Source: Anaplasma phagocytophilum str. Webster | GTDB taxonomy: Bacteria > Pseudomonadota > Alphaproteobacteria > Rickettsiales > Anaplasmataceae | Assembly: GCF_000964685.1 (NCBI RefSeq) | Contig: NZ_LANS01000001.1 | Location: forward strand, 1-64,000 | Length of the DNA: 64,000 nucleotides | Reading direction: 5' to 3' | Shown: positions 1 through 10,539 of the stretch, in pieces | How positions within the stretch are numbered: the stretch's first letter is position 1 | Layout of the letters: every line of letters starts with the position of its first letter | Translations under genes and position numbers: made by a program | The notes under the pieces: generated by a model | Seen by the model: the letters and a program-made list of their open reading frames with translations, nothing else | Told to the model about the DNA's origin: nothing | Database searches by the model: none

Positions 1-540
1 ACCATAAGCCGTTATTTCACAGCCTGGAAGATATAGTCTGCAGCATTAATCTCCAGTACACCATACTTTTTCTATATATCAAGACCTATGCATACTCTTA
101 GAAGGTGCTCTCAAAAATCACCCGCTATTCGTATAGTTTGCGTATTCACCTTAAGGCAATTTTACTTCCTCGAGAATGCATTGCGAATTTAACGGAAATA
201 GCTATAAGATTCCCAGTACATAAGATACAGTTTCTGTATGAATTTCCAGACTTACGTGTATCAGGATTATTCCCTAGATACAGCCCTAAAATCACATGCG
301 ACATACCCTGCATACGACCATAATTAGAGGAATAGGCAGTTACTGTACTAATTCTCACATAAACAACCATAAGCCGTTATTTCACAGCCTGGAAGATATA
401 GTCTGCAGCATTAATCTCCAGTACACCATACTTTTTCTATATATCAAGACCTATGCATACCCTTAGAAGATGCTATTGAAAAGCACCTGCTCTTCGTATA
501 GTTTGCATATTCACCTTAAGGCAATTTTACTTACATGCAA
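1..540. repeat. Dispersed repeat A, two tandem copies (period 366 bp)
   Basis: The block starting at base 1 (accataagccgttatttcac) starts again at 367 and stays nearly identical for about 100 bases before diverging. The stretch from about 75 to 412 recurs almost base for base at 12489-12826, and weaker copies lie at 11940-12211 and 13020-13140. Short reading frames inside it are the same in both long copies, but they have no recognisable product and are probably incidental. From 541 to the dnaA stop at 757 I see no gene or further repeat. Confidence 0.85.
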
Positions 541-756
541 TGCATTGCCACCTTCACCTCTAACAACATTTGCTAGACCTAAATAACAAGCCATTATGCC
601 TGCCAAAAAAGACGGCATTACACAGGTGCAAGCATACGCCTATCCCCTCCAGAAAATACGCCTGAAACTACTACATACCAGCGCATGCACATCTTTTCAA
701 AAGCTATACACCCAATATCTCCACCATAGGACACACACTTCTGTCGTTACGCCGAC

Positions 757-2178
757 CTACCTCAACATCCTTATCAATAGACTTATATCACCCGCAAGCT
801 TTGAATCAGTATCTATAAACTTTTCCACCTGCTTGACAGCATGAATAACAGTCGCATGATCCCTACCACCAAAGCTTTTGCCTATGTCAGGCAAACTCTT
901 CTGCGTCAGCCTTTTCGATAAATACATGGCTACCTGCCTTGGTCTAGCAAGAGCCCTCAGCCTCCTCGCAGAATACATGTCTTCTAGCCTGATGCCAAAA
1001 AACTCCGCCACCTTCTTCTGAATAGCGTCTATGGTCACTAATCTATGATTCGCACGTAACAAATCAGACAAAATGTCACTCGCAAGCTCAACAGTAACAC
1101 TACTCCCAACCAACGAAGAATGCGCGACCACTTTATTTAAAGCACCTTCCAGCTCCCTGATATTAGACTTAATGTTTTTAGCAAGAAATTCAAGTACCTC
1201 ATCTGGCACGTGTATGCCCATCTTCTCGACTTTCAGCTGCAATATACCCAGCCTGAGCTCAAAAGTAGTCTCATTAATATCAGCTACTAACCCCCATCCC
1301 AATCGAGACTTAATCCTATCTTCTACCCCATCTAGATCACTAGGAGACCTGTCAGCAGAAATCACCAACTGCTTACTCTGATCTATAAGCGCGTTAAATG
1401 TATGAAAGAACTCTTCTTGCGTGCTGTCCTTGCCACTAATGAACTGCACATCATCCACCATCAATACATCTACTGAACGAAACTGCTCTTTAAACAACAT
1501 GATGTCCTTACTTCGCAGCGCCGTAACGTACTGATACATAAACTTCTCAGCAGATAGGTAAGCTATCTTCCTCTTCCTAGGAGACCCAAGCGCGTACCAG
1601 GCAATCGCATGCATAAGATGCGTCTTACCCAAACCTACACCACCATATAGAAACAACGGATTACTCCCTGGAATTGGCTCCGAAGACTCGGCTACACGCC
1701 TTGCCGCAGCAAAGGCTAGCTCATTCGGCTTCCCTACAACAAAATTATCAAACGTAAACCTCGGATCCAAAGGCGAACTCAAATGTTCATATGTACTAAC
1801 AGAAGAAACTTCCTGCGCCTCTGTAGACCTAACCGAAACACCCCTATTACCCTGCAGAACGCTACTCTCAGCACCATCTGCAACACATATGTCAATACAG
1901 TAAACAGCGCTATTCTCCCCACGCCAATACTCAAGGATTTTCTCCAGGTAATGCACGAGAATCCACTCCTTTATGAACCGCGTAGGCACCAAAAGAATAA
2001 CTCTACCGTTTTCATAACCAGAATACACCAAAGCACTCAGCCAGCTATCATATGCTGCACTGCCATAGAAATCCCGTAACTTTTTCTGAACACTCTGCCA
2101 TGACAAATGCCCGTCATAGGTACTATCCCTATCCATAGTACCCACATTACAATCAGTAGCCCCGGAATTACCCATCAT
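757..2178 (-). CDS. dnaA: Chromosomal replication initiator DnaA
   Basis: DnaA is the AAA+ ATPase that binds DnaA boxes and opens the replication origin. The 473-residue protein has the family layout. An N-terminal interaction domain (about residues 20-100) and a variable linker come first. The ATPase core follows, with Walker [11 protein letters not shown] and Walker B LMVDDVQF, and then the sensor region. The C-terminal helix-turn-helix carries the signature [11 protein letters not shown]. Length is normal for alphaproteobacteria. It reads in the same direction as fabI upstream, with a gap of about 170 bases. I see no clear cluster of DnaA boxes beside it, so the origin is probably elsewhere, as in related genomes. 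Two adjacent Met codons are possible starts; I kept the first. Confidence 0.98.
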   Translation of the reverse strand: MMGNSGATDCNVGTMDRDSTYDGHLSWQSVQKKLRDFYGSAAYDSWLSALVYSGYENGRVILLVPTRFIKEWILVHYLEKILEYWRGENSAVYCIDICVADGAESSVLQGNRGVSVRSTEAQEVSSVSTYEHLSSPLDPRFTFDNFVVGKPNELAFAAARRVAESSEPIPGSNPLFLYGGVGLGKTHLMHAIAWYALGSPRKRKIAYLSAEKFMYQYVTALRSKDIMLFKEQFRSVDVLMVDDVQFISGKDSTQEEFFHTFNALIDQSKQLVISADRSPSDLDGVEDRIKSRLGWGLVADINETTFELRLGILQLKVEKMGIHVPDEVLEFLAKNIKSNIRELEGALNKVVAHSSLVGSSVTVELASDILSDLLRANHRLVTIDAIQKKVAEFFGIRLEDMYSARRLRALARPRQVAMYLSKRLTQKSLPDIGKSFGGRDHATVIHAVKQVEKFIDTDSKLAGDISLLIRMLR

Positions 2179-2351
2179 TTTGATAAACCCAAATCACAAC
2201 TTTGACTTACTCTATCGCTACCTCCGCAACAATAGACAAGCTCAAAAACTAACCACAATCTCAAAGCACACTCCCCCTATGCGAGAGACAAAACAAGCAT
2301 CACGCTAAACGGAAAATCACTTATAAACTTTTACTGCAAGGCTACCAACGC

Positions 2352-3167
2352 TCACACGCTATGATCGCCTTTCACCCGGCTTATGTCAGGAGCATCAACC
2401 GATTTCATCCCCACCACATGGTACCCACAATCCACATGCACAGTCTCACCAGTTGTCCCTCTACCCAAATCACTCAGCAGATATAACGCAGCCCCCCCGA
2501 CATCATCAAGAGTAGTATTGCGCCTCAACGGCGAATTATACTTATTCCACGTCAGTATATAATGAAAATCACTAATTCCAGAAGACGCCAAAGTTCTAAC
2601 AGGCCCCGCAGAAATAGCATTAACTCTTATCTGCTGCTTACCCAAATCAACCGCCAAATATTTAACACTTGCCTCGAGGGCCGCCTTGCACACGCCCATC
2701 ACATTGTAATGGGGCACTACCTTCTCAGCACCGTAATAAGAGAGAGTCAAAATACTGCCACCATTGGTCATCAGTGGCTCAGCTTTACTCGCAATGTAAG
2801 TAAAAGAATAACACGATATATGCATCGACGTCAGGAAGTTACCCAGAGAAGTATCAACATACCTTCCCTTGAGCTCGTTCTTATCGGAAAATGCAACCGC
2901 GTGGACCACAAAATCCAGACTACCCCACTCCTCAGCAAGAACTTTGAACATATTGTCTACAGATTCCGCATCTGATACATCACACGGAACCGTCAACTTA
3001 ACACCTAGAGACTCCGCAAGGGGATCTACCCTTTTCTTAAAAGTCTCTGAAAGATATGTAAGAGCAACCTCGGCACCCTGTGCACACACAGCTTTCGCGA
3101 TGCCCCACGCCAAGGACTTATCATTAGCTACACCAATGATGACTCCCTTTTTTCCTTCCATGAGCAT
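2352..3167 (-). CDS. fabI: Enoyl-[acyl-carrier-protein] reductase FabI
   Basis: FabI catalyses the last, NADH-dependent reduction of each fatty-acid elongation cycle. The short-chain dehydrogenase fold is clear. The N-terminal cofactor motif is GVANDKSLAWGIAKA. The Tyr and Lys of the active site lie in LSYYGAEKVVPHYNVMGVCK, and the substrate-binding region RVNAISAGPVRTLA follows. The frame is open upstream to a TTG at 3203, but the family normally starts with Met-Leu-Met-Glu-Gly-Lys, so I chose the ATG at 3167. The stop is TGA, which requires release factor 2; this matters because the prfB copy in this window is broken. A decayed partial copy of this gene lies at about 3646-4120. Confidence 0.96.
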   Translation of the reverse strand: MLMEGKKGVIIGVANDKSLAWGIAKAVCAQGAEVALTYLSETFKKRVDPLAESLGVKLTVPCDVSDAESVDNMFKVLAEEWGSLDFVVHAVAFSDKNELKGRYVDTSLGNFLTSMHISCYSFTYIASKAEPLMTNGGSILTLSYYGAEKVVPHYNVMGVCKAALEASVKYLAVDLGKQQIRVNAISAGPVRTLASSGISDFHYILTWNKYNSPLRRNTTLDDVGGAALYLLSDLGRGTTGETVHVDCGYHVVGMKSVDAPDISRVKGDHSV

Positions 3168-3223
3168 GCCGGTACGCACAAAACACCCGTAAACTTCTAA
3201 CAATACCTACTACAAACACAACG

Positions 3224-3297
3224 CGGGAGTGACGAGACTCGAACTCGCGACCTCAAACGTGACAGGCTTGCGCTCTAACCAACTGAGCTACACCCCC
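3224..3297 (-). tRNA. tRNA-Asp (anticodon GUC)
   Basis: Read on the minus strand, a 74-base cloverleaf is visible. The acceptor stem GGGGGTG pairs with CACTCCC (one G-U). The D arm is GCTC..GAGC. The anticodon stem CAAGC/GTTTG encloses the loop CTGTCAC with GTC at positions 34-36. The T arm GCGAGTTCGAGTCTCGT is standard. The discriminator base is G and the CCA end is not encoded. It lies just upstream of fabI in the same direction. Confidence 0.95.
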
Positions 3298-3645
3298 AGC
3301 AACCATGCGAAATGCTACTGGCTCATAGCCATGTTGTCAATCACAGTTTTGGCATCAAATGCAAATTAAAATTGATGGCAAACTTATGCATACATATGTA
3401 GTACAAAACTCGAAAAAACTCCCACTAACTACATATCTTCAAAATTACATAAAATAAGTATCATACTGTAATTCTACTAGTTTTAAGAAAAATTACACCT
3501 GTACTAAAAATAGTCGCGGGTTTGACAACCTACTGCACCATATAAACATAACAAATGCGAAACATTTTACTTCTCAATCTCCCTAAAGATTTATCCGAGA
3601 ACAAGGTTTGCCCTCAATACTATCAACCTTCGCTTATCTAATAAC
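3298..3645. other. Intergenic, no gene seen
   Basis: AT-rich spacer between tRNA-Asp and the decayed fabI copy. I found no reading frame with recognisable content, no tRNA and no repeat shared with the other repeat blocks. Confidence 0.6.
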
Positions 3646-4120
3646 TGACTCCAACTCTAGTACATGGTGCGTACAATCCACATGAATATTCTCACCCGTC
3701 GTCCCTCTTCGCAAATCACTAGCAAATACAACACGCTCCCCCTATTAGAGTAGATAGATGCTATAGATCTAGCTTTGAACCATCTAAGTGCAAAGTATGA
3801 AGCAGCTGAAAAAGAGCGAATGAAAAAGCCATCGCGGATCTAGAGACAAAACAGTACGTATCTATTGTACTACAATAGCGAATTGTATCTATTCCACGTC
3901 AGTACATAATGAAAAATCACTGATCCAAGCAGACACAGGTCTAATAGATCCTGCCAAAATCGCATTATCTCACCGCTAGATGACTCCTGAATCAATTGTC
4001 AGGTACTGAACACATGCCTCAAAAGCTGCCTTATACATACCTATCAATTGTAAAGGAGCAATACCTTAAAAACACCTCATAAGAGAGTCAAGACACCCCA
4101 CAACTTATACGTATCAAAAC
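3646..4120 (-). pseudogene. fabI: Decayed partial copy of fabI
   Basis: Bases 3646-3751 align with the 3' part of the intact fabI (about 2399-2517); for example, acaatccacatg is shared. Bases 3874-4120 align with about 2529-2760; for example, tattccacgtcag is shared and is followed by a near match through the region encoding NVMGVCKAALEASVKYLAVD. Many substitutions and small indels abolish the frame. A foreign segment of about 120 bases interrupts it at 3752-3873. It lies in the same orientation as the real gene, about 1.2 kb away, so it looks like an old partial tandem duplication. Confidence 0.85.
3752..3873 (+). pseudogene. Unidentified coding-like fragment inserted in the fabI copy
   Basis: On the plus strand this insert reads as a charged, helix-like peptide, ALNHLSAKYEAAEKERMK. 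After a one-base shift it continues as AIADLETKQYVSI, so coding content runs on across a frame error. The composition suggests part of a coiled coil. I do not recognise the parent gene. Its orientation is opposite to the fabI copy it interrupts. Confidence 0.4.
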
Positions 4121-4157
4121 CCCAAATAGCACCAAGAATTAAGCACATGAACCCACA

Positions 4158-4832
4158 TTAGACATCTATGTCGCCCATAACCGGAGCATGATCCGAAGGA
4201 GTATCCCAACCTCTAACCTTCGATAGTATAGAACAATCTAGAACTTTATCAGCGATTTGAGGAGAAGATAGCAGAGCGTCTATTCTAAGACCTCTATTAT
4301 TCTGCCATCCGCCTTCTCTGTAATTCCACCAACTAAACTCTTTTCTATCAATACCCACAAAAGTGCGAAAAATATCCACTATACCGTTATTTAGAATTTC
4401 TCTGAATTTAGCACGCTCTAAAATATGAAAGCATAGCCTGCCATCAAGAGCTTTAGGATCGTGCACGTCTATCTCTTCAGGTGCAACATTGAAGTCACCC
4501 CCAGCAATGAGGAAGTCCTCTGTTTTCATGATGTTTAACAATCTGTCCTTCAGATGTTCCAGGAATTTCAATTTATAGAAAAACGTCTCAGATTCTACCT
4601 CCTGCCCGTTGGGAACGTAGACGCTCACTACTCTTATTTTCTTATTCCCAGTACACCCCAGTGTACACTCTATATATCTTGATTCCTCAGATGAATAACT
4701 TCCTGCGCTTTCCAACTCCTTTGTTTCTGGCTCTGACAGCGCTGATGCAGGTGCGCAAGAACAATACTGACACTTCTGCTTATTTTTAAGGTGATGTAGA
4801 TGAAAGCTGAGATTATCAAAGAGTTGTGTCAA
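4158..4832 (-). pseudogene. xthA: Exodeoxyribonuclease III, N-terminus lost
   Basis: ExoIII removes AP sites and 3' blocks in base-excision repair. Homology begins only at about residue 51 (SRYIECTL, base 4679) and runs to the end: VVSVYVPNG, GGDFNVAPEEIDVHDPKAL, FSWWNYREGGWQNNRGLRID, and the catalytic SDHAPV. The first 80-90 residues of the family, with the start MKIATWNVNS and the metal-binding Glu of the QETK motif, are missing. The replacement N-terminus is partly the antisense of a tsf-like fragment at 4800-4880. Without the metal-binding Glu the protein should be inactive, so I call it a remnant. A complete copy elsewhere would be expected. Confidence 0.8.
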
Positions 4833-4880
4833 GCCACTGATGCAGGAATTGATGACTGTGCCTGCATCATAAGTGGCTAA
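4800..4880 (+). pseudogene. tsf: Fragment of elongation factor Ts start
   Basis: An ATG here, preceded by a good ribosome site (taaggtgat), opens a 26-codon frame starting MKAEIIKELCQATDAGIDDC. This matches the EF-Ts N-terminal pattern x-E-x-[IV]-K-x-L-R-x-x-T-G-A-G-[ILM]-x-D-C. The match then stops and a TAA follows. It overlaps, on the opposite strand, the non-native start of the truncated xthA, so the break in xthA and this insertion are probably the same event. Confidence 0.5.
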
Positions 4881-4995
4881 GTCTCACCTGCAAGCATCTA
4901 CAAAAGCACATAGGAATTAGAGCCTATCTCCCAGTACTCCACATTTCACTAGACACAACAAGCCCGAAAGTGCTTATCAATAGAGTAAAATACTA

Positions 4996-6450
4996 CTACT
5001 GACTCAGCTTGCTCTGAATGAGTGCATTGAGAACTTCAGGATTCGCTCTGCCCTTTGTTTCCTGCATTATCTGTCCTACAAAATATCCAAATAGCTTTTC
5101 CTTACCCTGCTTATATTGCTGAACTTTATCTGGGTTTTTCTCAAGTACTCGCTCAACCATAGCACTAAGCACCCCTTCATCTGCTATCTGCTGTAACCCT
5201 TCTTCTTCCACTATCTTCGATGCTGACTTTCCTGTCTCAAACATTGTTGCAAAAACCTGCTTAGCCATTTTGCCAGAAATAGTCCCATCTACCATTAAGC
5301 GCAGCAAATCTCCCAAGGCATCTGCACGTACCGGTGAATCACTAATGCACATGCCTCGCTTATTTAGCATTCCAAAAAGCTCACCCGTAACCCATGCCGC
5401 AACTAAGTCCCCTGGCAAATTGCGCTGCATAACCTCATCGTAGTATTCTGCAACGTCCCTATCAGAAGAGAGAATCACTGCATCATACCTCGAAAGAGAA
5501 AAATCATTCATGTACCGCGACATCTTCGCCATAGGAAGCTCAGGCAGCGTATCTCTTATTGACGCAATAAACTCATCCGTTATCTCCAAAGGAAGCAAGT
5601 CAGGATCTGGAAAATAGCGATAATCACACACATCCTCCTTACTTCTCATAGTCCTAGTAGTACCAGTGTCAACATCATACAAAAGAGTGCTTTGCTCCAC
5701 TTTACCACCGCTTTCCAGCACTTCAACGTGTCTCATAGCCTCGTATTTTATAGCCTGAGCCACATACTTTATGGAATTCAAGTTTTTGATCTCAGAGCGG
5801 ACTCCTAACGCACTCTCACCTACCTTACGTACCGAAACATTTGCATCACAGCGCAAGGCACCGTTTTCCATATCACCACTACACGCACCAATGTACCTTA
5901 AGATAATACGCAGCTTCTTAAGATATTCGGCAGCCTCCTCCGGAGACCGTAAATCCGGATCTGTAACAATCTCCATCAGAGCAACCCCTGCCCTATTAAA
6001 GTCTATACACGTCTTATCACCAACGTGCAGGCTCTTTCCAGCATCTTGCTCAATATGAATCCTTGCAATGCCGATCTTCTTATTATCAGCAGATTCATCG
6101 AGCATTATGTGGCCATTTTTAGCTATAGGATGGTAAAATTGCGTAATTTGATATCCAAAAGAAAGATCAGGATAAAAGTAATTCTTTCGATCAAATACTG
6201 AATATTTCTTCACCTCGCAAGAAAGCGCAAGCGCTGTTTTTACCGCCTGAACAATGCAATACTCATTAGTTACTGGCAGAACACCCGGCATCGCCACATC
6301 TAACAATGCCACGTGCGAATTTGGATCTACAGAAATCTCCGTAGAGGCCCCCGAAAATAATTTACTATTCGATACAATCTGTGCGTGTACCTCAAGACCA
6401 ATTACAACCTCCCAATCATGGCTTGCACCGTTGATTATCCAAGACACCAC
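4996..6450 (-). CDS. gatB: Asp-tRNA(Asn)/Glu-tRNA(Gln) amidotransferase subunit B
   Basis: GatB is the kinase/tRNA-binding subunit of GatCAB, which converts Glu-tRNA(Gln) and Asp-tRNA(Asn) to the correct amidated forms. The 484-residue length is normal. Visible hallmarks are the opening [13 protein letters not shown], the catalytic cradle with [58 protein letters not shown] and EIKNLNS. A YqeY-like tail ends [15 protein letters not shown]. It is followed 22 bases upstream by the malonyl-CoA decarboxylase gene in the same direction, so the two are probably co-transcribed. Confidence 0.97.
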   Translation of the reverse strand: MVSWIINGASHDWEVVIGLEVHAQIVSNSKLFSGASTEISVDPNSHVALLDVAMPGVLPVTNEYCIVQAVKTALALSCEVKKYSVFDRKNYFYPDLSFGYQITQFYHPIAKNGHIMLDESADNKKIGIARIHIEQDAGKSLHVGDKTCIDFNRAGVALMEIVTDPDLRSPEEAAEYLKKLRIILRYIGACSGDMENGALRCDANVSVRKVGESALGVRSEIKNLNSIKYVAQAIKYEAMRHVEVLESGGKVEQSTLLYDVDTGTTRTMRSKEDVCDYRYFPDPDLLPLEITDEFIASIRDTLPELPMAKMSRYMNDFSLSRYDAVILSSDRDVAEYYDEVMQRNLPGDLVAAWVTGELFGMLNKRGMCISDSPVRADALGDLLRLMVDGTISGKMAKQVFATMFETGKSASKIVEEEGLQQIADEGVLSAMVERVLEKNPDKVQQYKQGKEKLFGYFVGQIMQETKGRANPEVLNALIQSKLSQ

Positions 6451-6472
6451 GCCCTCCTACATTTGTCTTTTC

Positions 6473-7858
6473 TCAACTTTTCTTCAAAAGAGTAGCTATT
6501 TCTCTAGAATATGTGACCTTCCCATGCACAACATAGGCCTCATGATTATCATCAATTTTAGACAACTCATAACTGTAATTAACCATAATCCCCAAAGAAC
6601 TCAGCAAACCCTTTTGAGAAGTATCAGCCATCCAATTTAGTCGCCTAATAGATGCACCATTACTAAGATGAAAATGAGCAACAGGATCGATAACCCTACT
6701 ACCACTCTTAGTATTTAAATAGTGCGCACATAGCCTTAGCAATAACTCCTGAGACACAACAGGAATACTCTTAGGATCGCTACTAATGGAATTTATATAA
6801 CTTTGCAACCCTTCAACAGAATGAGATATACCTACACTGCGCAAGAACGCATCGCCATCTGATGCCAAAACCTCATTGAGCCACCTGACAAATCCCGGTA
6901 TCGGCGAGAGAGTAGCATAAGTTTTAATGTTACTAAACTCACTGGAAAGCCTGCTCACCACTCTTTTGATGAGAAAATTGCCTAAACTAATCCCAGTAAG
7001 CCCAACCTGCGTATTGGAAATAGAGTAGAAAATCGCAACTTTAGCCTCAGACGGATCCTTTTTCGGAGCACTATCATCAAGCAACGCCTGCACACTATTT
7101 GCAACATCGTTTACCAATGCCACCTCAACAAATATTAAAGGTTCTTGAGGCATCTTATAGTGGAAAAATGCAAAACACCTGCGATCAGACTCCAACCTAT
7201 GACGCAAATCCTCCCACGAAGAAATCGCATGCACTGCTTCATAAAATATGAGCTTTTCCAACAGTGACGCAGGAGAATCCCAAGTGATGTGACGCAGCTC
7301 TAATAAGCCCACATCAAATAACGAAGAAAGTACTCCTTTTAGATCTCTCTCCAATGCGAAAAAATTCTCCCCCTTTCTCGAAAGCGTAATAGCATCCGCC
7401 CTCATATCTACAAGAAATTTCACCCCTTCAGATAAGGACATAAACTGCTTTAAGATACTCAGCCTAGGAGAGGACAAAACTGAAATCAGCTCGAATCTAA
7501 GCTTTTCTTCTAGAGCACTGTCTGTATTATTAACATACTCACTAATCTTGCTATCTACTTCTTCCTGTGTAGAGTTGAATCTATCGTTCAACATCCGCAA
7601 GAACCTTGCCTTGCCCACATCAGACAGCTGTAGATAAAGATTACCCAACGATATAGTATTGTATCTAGCCTTAACTTCCCCTCCCTTTGGGCTTACGCAC
7701 TCGCGCATCTTGCTCAAGAGATTGTCTATATCTTGCTTCCTAGATAAGTCTTTGCCTATATTACCAACCCACGATAATACAACGTCGGTCACCTCGTCAA
7801 ATACCTTAACTACACTGCTAATCGTCCTGTATTTTATCTTCAGTAGGGAGTTTTCCAC
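6473..7858 (-). CDS. Malonyl-CoA decarboxylase family protein
   Basis: This family decarboxylates malonyl-CoA to acetyl-CoA. The 461-residue protein has a helical N-terminal half and a C-terminal acetyltransferase-like domain. Motifs that place it in the family are FFHYKMPQEPLIFVEVAL, FYSISNTQVGLTGISLGNFL, YATLSPIPGFVRWL (the Ser of the SPIPGF motif) and HFHLSNGASIRRLNWMAD (the conserved His). Its role in an intracellular bacterium is unclear; it could supply acetyl-CoA or remove excess malonyl-CoA. It lies directly upstream of gatB with a 22-base gap. No signal peptide is seen. Confidence 0.88.
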   Translation of the reverse strand: MENSLLKIKYRTISSVVKVFDEVTDVVLSWVGNIGKDLSRKQDIDNLLSKMRECVSPKGGEVKARYNTISLGNLYLQLSDVGKARFLRMLNDRFNSTQEEVDSKISEYVNNTDSALEEKLRFELISVLSSPRLSILKQFMSLSEGVKFLVDMRADAITLSRKGENFFALERDLKGVLSSLFDVGLLELRHITWDSPASLLEKLIFYEAVHAISSWEDLRHRLESDRRCFAFFHYKMPQEPLIFVEVALVNDVANSVQALLDDSAPKKDPSEAKVAIFYSISNTQVGLTGISLGNFLIKRVVSRLSSEFSNIKTYATLSPIPGFVRWLNEVLASDGDAFLRSVGISHSVEGLQSYINSISSDPKSIPVVSQELLLRLCAHYLNTKSGSRVIDPVAHFHLSNGASIRRLNWMADTSQKGLLSSLGIMVNYSYELSKIDDNHEAYVVHGKVTYSREIATLLKKS

Positions 7859-8223
7859 AAAGCAAGCGCGGCTGGTTAATTCCGCTGATGCTATAACATT
7901 TGCAAGGCTTCGTCTACATCAAAGTTCACAACATAGCGTCTAGGAAGTTTGATAAGCGTATAAAATGCACCATCTGGCAACTATTCCCCTTACCAAACTA
8001 CACCTAACGCTATACCGCTTGAGTGGCAAAGTTGCATCTTTTGCCACCATGACTACATTCCGGAGGAGACTACCACCACGGCAGCAAAGTTTATGGAGAA
8101 GCGTATCGTACTGGAGTGTACATAATGCAAAGATGCCACATATTAAGTGTATACTCTTTAAAATTACGAAAAACAAGCCCCTTACCCCAAAAAATATTAG
8201 CCAAAGTAACATTCAAATAACAC
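7859..8223. other. Intergenic, no supported gene
   Basis: Spacer between the malonyl-CoA decarboxylase and the prfB remnant. Open frames exist on both strands but neither resembles a protein I know. The missing C-terminal third of prfB is not here in any frame. Confidence 0.5.
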
Positions 8224-8913
8224 TTAATATGAGCTAAAAGTGGGGATAACAGCTAAACTTACGGACCGCACTTTCTGTTTTATTAACATGCTGCCCCCAG
8301 CACCAGAAGCACGATAAGTATCAATACGAAGATCCTTTTCTAGAATTTTTATGTCAATTTCATGATCCACAACAGGAGATACCTCAACACTAGCGAAGCT
8401 GGTGTGCCGTTTTGCAGCATGGTCAAAGGGAGAAATGCGAACTAACCTATGAATACCACTTTCAGTACGTGCCCACCCGTAGGCGCCAATACCACATATT
8501 TTCACAGTAACAGCCTTCAGACCTGTTTCCTCACCGTCAACAGAATCAACAGTCTCAACAGTAAACTTATGAAAAGATTCAGCCCACTTTGTATACATGC
8601 GTAAAAGCATGCAAACCCAATCGCTACTTTCGGTTCCACCAGCTCCAGAACGAATAGTCAAGAAACAACTATTAGCATCAGCTTCGTGAGAGAACATGCA
8701 CTCAGTCTTTTTCTGAGAGATACGCAACTTCAAGGATTGAAGCTCAGCATTTATCGTTGCAAGAAAGTCTCTGTCATCACTGTCAGAAATCATTTCTGCT
8801 AATTCAGCTAAGTCCTTATGTTCTTTTTCTAAAACACGAAAAGATGTGAGAACGGCGCTCACTCTCGACCGTTCACTAAGCAAGCTTTTTGCTTTTTCAG
8901 CGTCATCCTCCAC
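8224..8913 (-). pseudogene. prfB: Peptide chain release factor 2, broken at GGQ and truncated at both ends
   Basis: RF2 recognises UGA/UAA and its GGQ loop triggers peptide release. The frame starts (GTG) at DAEKAKSLLSERSRV, so roughly the first 50 residues and the usual programmed frameshift site are missing. The middle is good: SGAGGTESSDW, SGIHRLVRISPFD, TSFASVEV, RASGAGG. At the catalytic loop the sense strand has five Gs (8294-8298). A sixth would restore GAGGQHVNKTESAVR, whereas the actual frame reads GAGGSMLIK. Even in the restored frame homology ends about 12 codons after GGQ and a stop follows. Many genes here, such as fabI, end in TGA, so a working prfB must exist elsewhere. Confidence 0.88.
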
Positions 8914-9858
8914 TAAAAAGTAGATGTAAAATAAAGGAGAGTTCAGTAGCTGGACGCTAGGCTATAAAAAAAATGGTATTGCTTAGAAGGGATTGAAATA
9001 TCTAATGTTATTTTGTGCACCAGAACATGCATACTCTATCTTAAACTAAAGACTGCTGTTCCTTTCCTGTGCATCCCATAAGGAAAGTGACAAGCACTTT
9101 ATATCCAGGCTCTCCAATGCAGATTCCAGCCCCAAACACCTCGCTAGATAGCATTGCACAAGTTACCGATTACTAATCCATCGTTGAGTCGACTAATACG
9201 CCCCTAATATTCCGCCAAGTTTGGAAAAATATCAATACTACAGGAACTTAGGCAAGAAACTTGTAAAATTACTTTAAAAGAATAGAGAGACAAATTCCAA
9301 CTTAATAGCTAATCTCACACCTATTAATATGGCTTTTTACGTCAGAAATCACGAGTAGCCGAATATCGCGGCACTACTGCGTGGCATTTACATGAATAGT
9401 GCTTCAGAATTTTATCCCTATGTGTTTTTCTATATTTCTATTATCTGTCACTGATTGAACACAACGAGGTTTGAAGGCTTAACATAAAGCCGTACCAATG
9501 CTAAGTAATTTCAACCATATCAATACAAAACCCTTGTGGTAAAAATAAAGATACTGGAAGAGGCTTGTTGTAATAATACACACACCATTCTTGTAGTCGG
9601 CAGCAGAGCCTCTACCTTGCCGCATGGAATATACAACAGCTATACCTTATCTTACGCTCAAAAACTCCTCACCAAGCAGAGAAGTTTTCTTCCTCTACCC
9701 AGCCAACCTATACAAAAAACTGCTATGTGTGTTACATTCCCCTTGTCCTCATAGAGCAGTACTTAAATATCAAAATTATTTAATATCGCTTCCAGCGCGG
9801 ATAGGGGCAATGCAGATCAATTATATAAAAATATTCATGAAATTCCGATAACAAAGAC
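8914..9858. other. Intergenic, about 0.9 kb, no gene recognised
   Basis: No tRNA cloverleaf, no known protein motif and no match to the repeat families. A 72-codon frame at 9536-9754 (plus) has unremarkable composition and overlaps another frame. I do not call it a gene. Confidence 0.5.
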
Positions 9859-9887
9859 TTGAATAAAACGAATTAGAGGATTAGTAT
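9859..9887 (+). promoter_or_regulatory. Likely sigma-70 promoter of ssb
   Basis: TTGAAT (9859-9864) and TAGTAT (9882-9887) are separated by 17 bases, with the ATG of ssb 30 bases downstream. Identified by eye from consensus only. Confidence 0.4.
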
Positions 9888-9917
9888 TACCGGTGTTTTT
9901 CTATTACGTTTGCGGTT

Positions 9918-10397
9918 ATGTCCTCGATAGGAGTCAATAAGGTTATTTTGATTGGGTATCTTGGAAAAGACCCAGATGTGAGAGTTATGCAAAATGGGAA
10001 GGAAATGGCAAATTTCTCCCTTGCTACGTCCGAGAGCTGGCTGGACAAAGCGTCTGGTTCGCGCACTGAAAAAACAGAGTGGCATAACATTGTAGTGTTC
10101 AGTGAAGGCCTCGTGAAGGTAGTTAAGACATGCGCACGCAAGGGTAGTAAAGTCTACCTAGAAGGTTCTCTACGCACAAGAAAATGGGTGGATCAGAATA
10201 ACAATGACCGTTACACAACCGAAGTTGTCCTCCAGGGTTTTAATTCGACTCTATGTCTTCTTGACCCCAAGGGAATGTCCTCCGGTGATGCTGCTGCTTC
10301 AAGCATAGGCGCTCCTCCAGCAAGCAGCGAAGAGGCTGGTTCGTTTGGCGGCGGCGTGGATTTTCTTGATCCTGATGTAGATGAAATTCCCTTCTAA
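9918..10397 (+). CDS. ssb: Single-stranded DNA-binding protein
   Basis: SSB coats single-stranded DNA in replication, repair and recombination. The 159-residue protein has an intact OB fold: [21 protein letters not shown], then [37 protein letters not shown] Gly/Ala/Ser-rich linker follows, and the acidic C-terminal tip DPDVDEIPF recruits partner proteins. Length is normal. It stands alone in its direction, with a plausible promoter just upstream. Confidence 0.97.
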   Translation: MSSIGVNKVILIGYLGKDPDVRVMQNGKEMANFSLATSESWLDKASGSRTEKTEWHNIVVFSEGLVKVVKTCARKGSKVYLEGSLRTRKWVDQNNNDRYTTEVVLQGFNSTLCLLDPKGMSSGDAAASSIGAPPASSEEAGSFGGGVDFLDPDVDEIPF

Positions 10398-10539
10398 CAG
10401 GGCATTTGCTAGCAAGTGTTGCAGTGTGTAAGATGCGCACCTGGGTGTCTGGTTTTTCTACCATCTTAATTGTGTAGGTTTGACGCTCTTTGTGGTTTGC
10501 ACTCAGTGTGGCTTACAACGGACTGCCCTTCTCTTTGCT

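Noticed and set aside
105..323. 72-codon frame identical at 12519-12737, suggesting a small conserved gene
   Set aside because: The identity extends equally over flanking non-coding bases, so it reflects DNA repeat identity and not protein conservation. No ribosome site is seen, and the degenerate copies break the frame.
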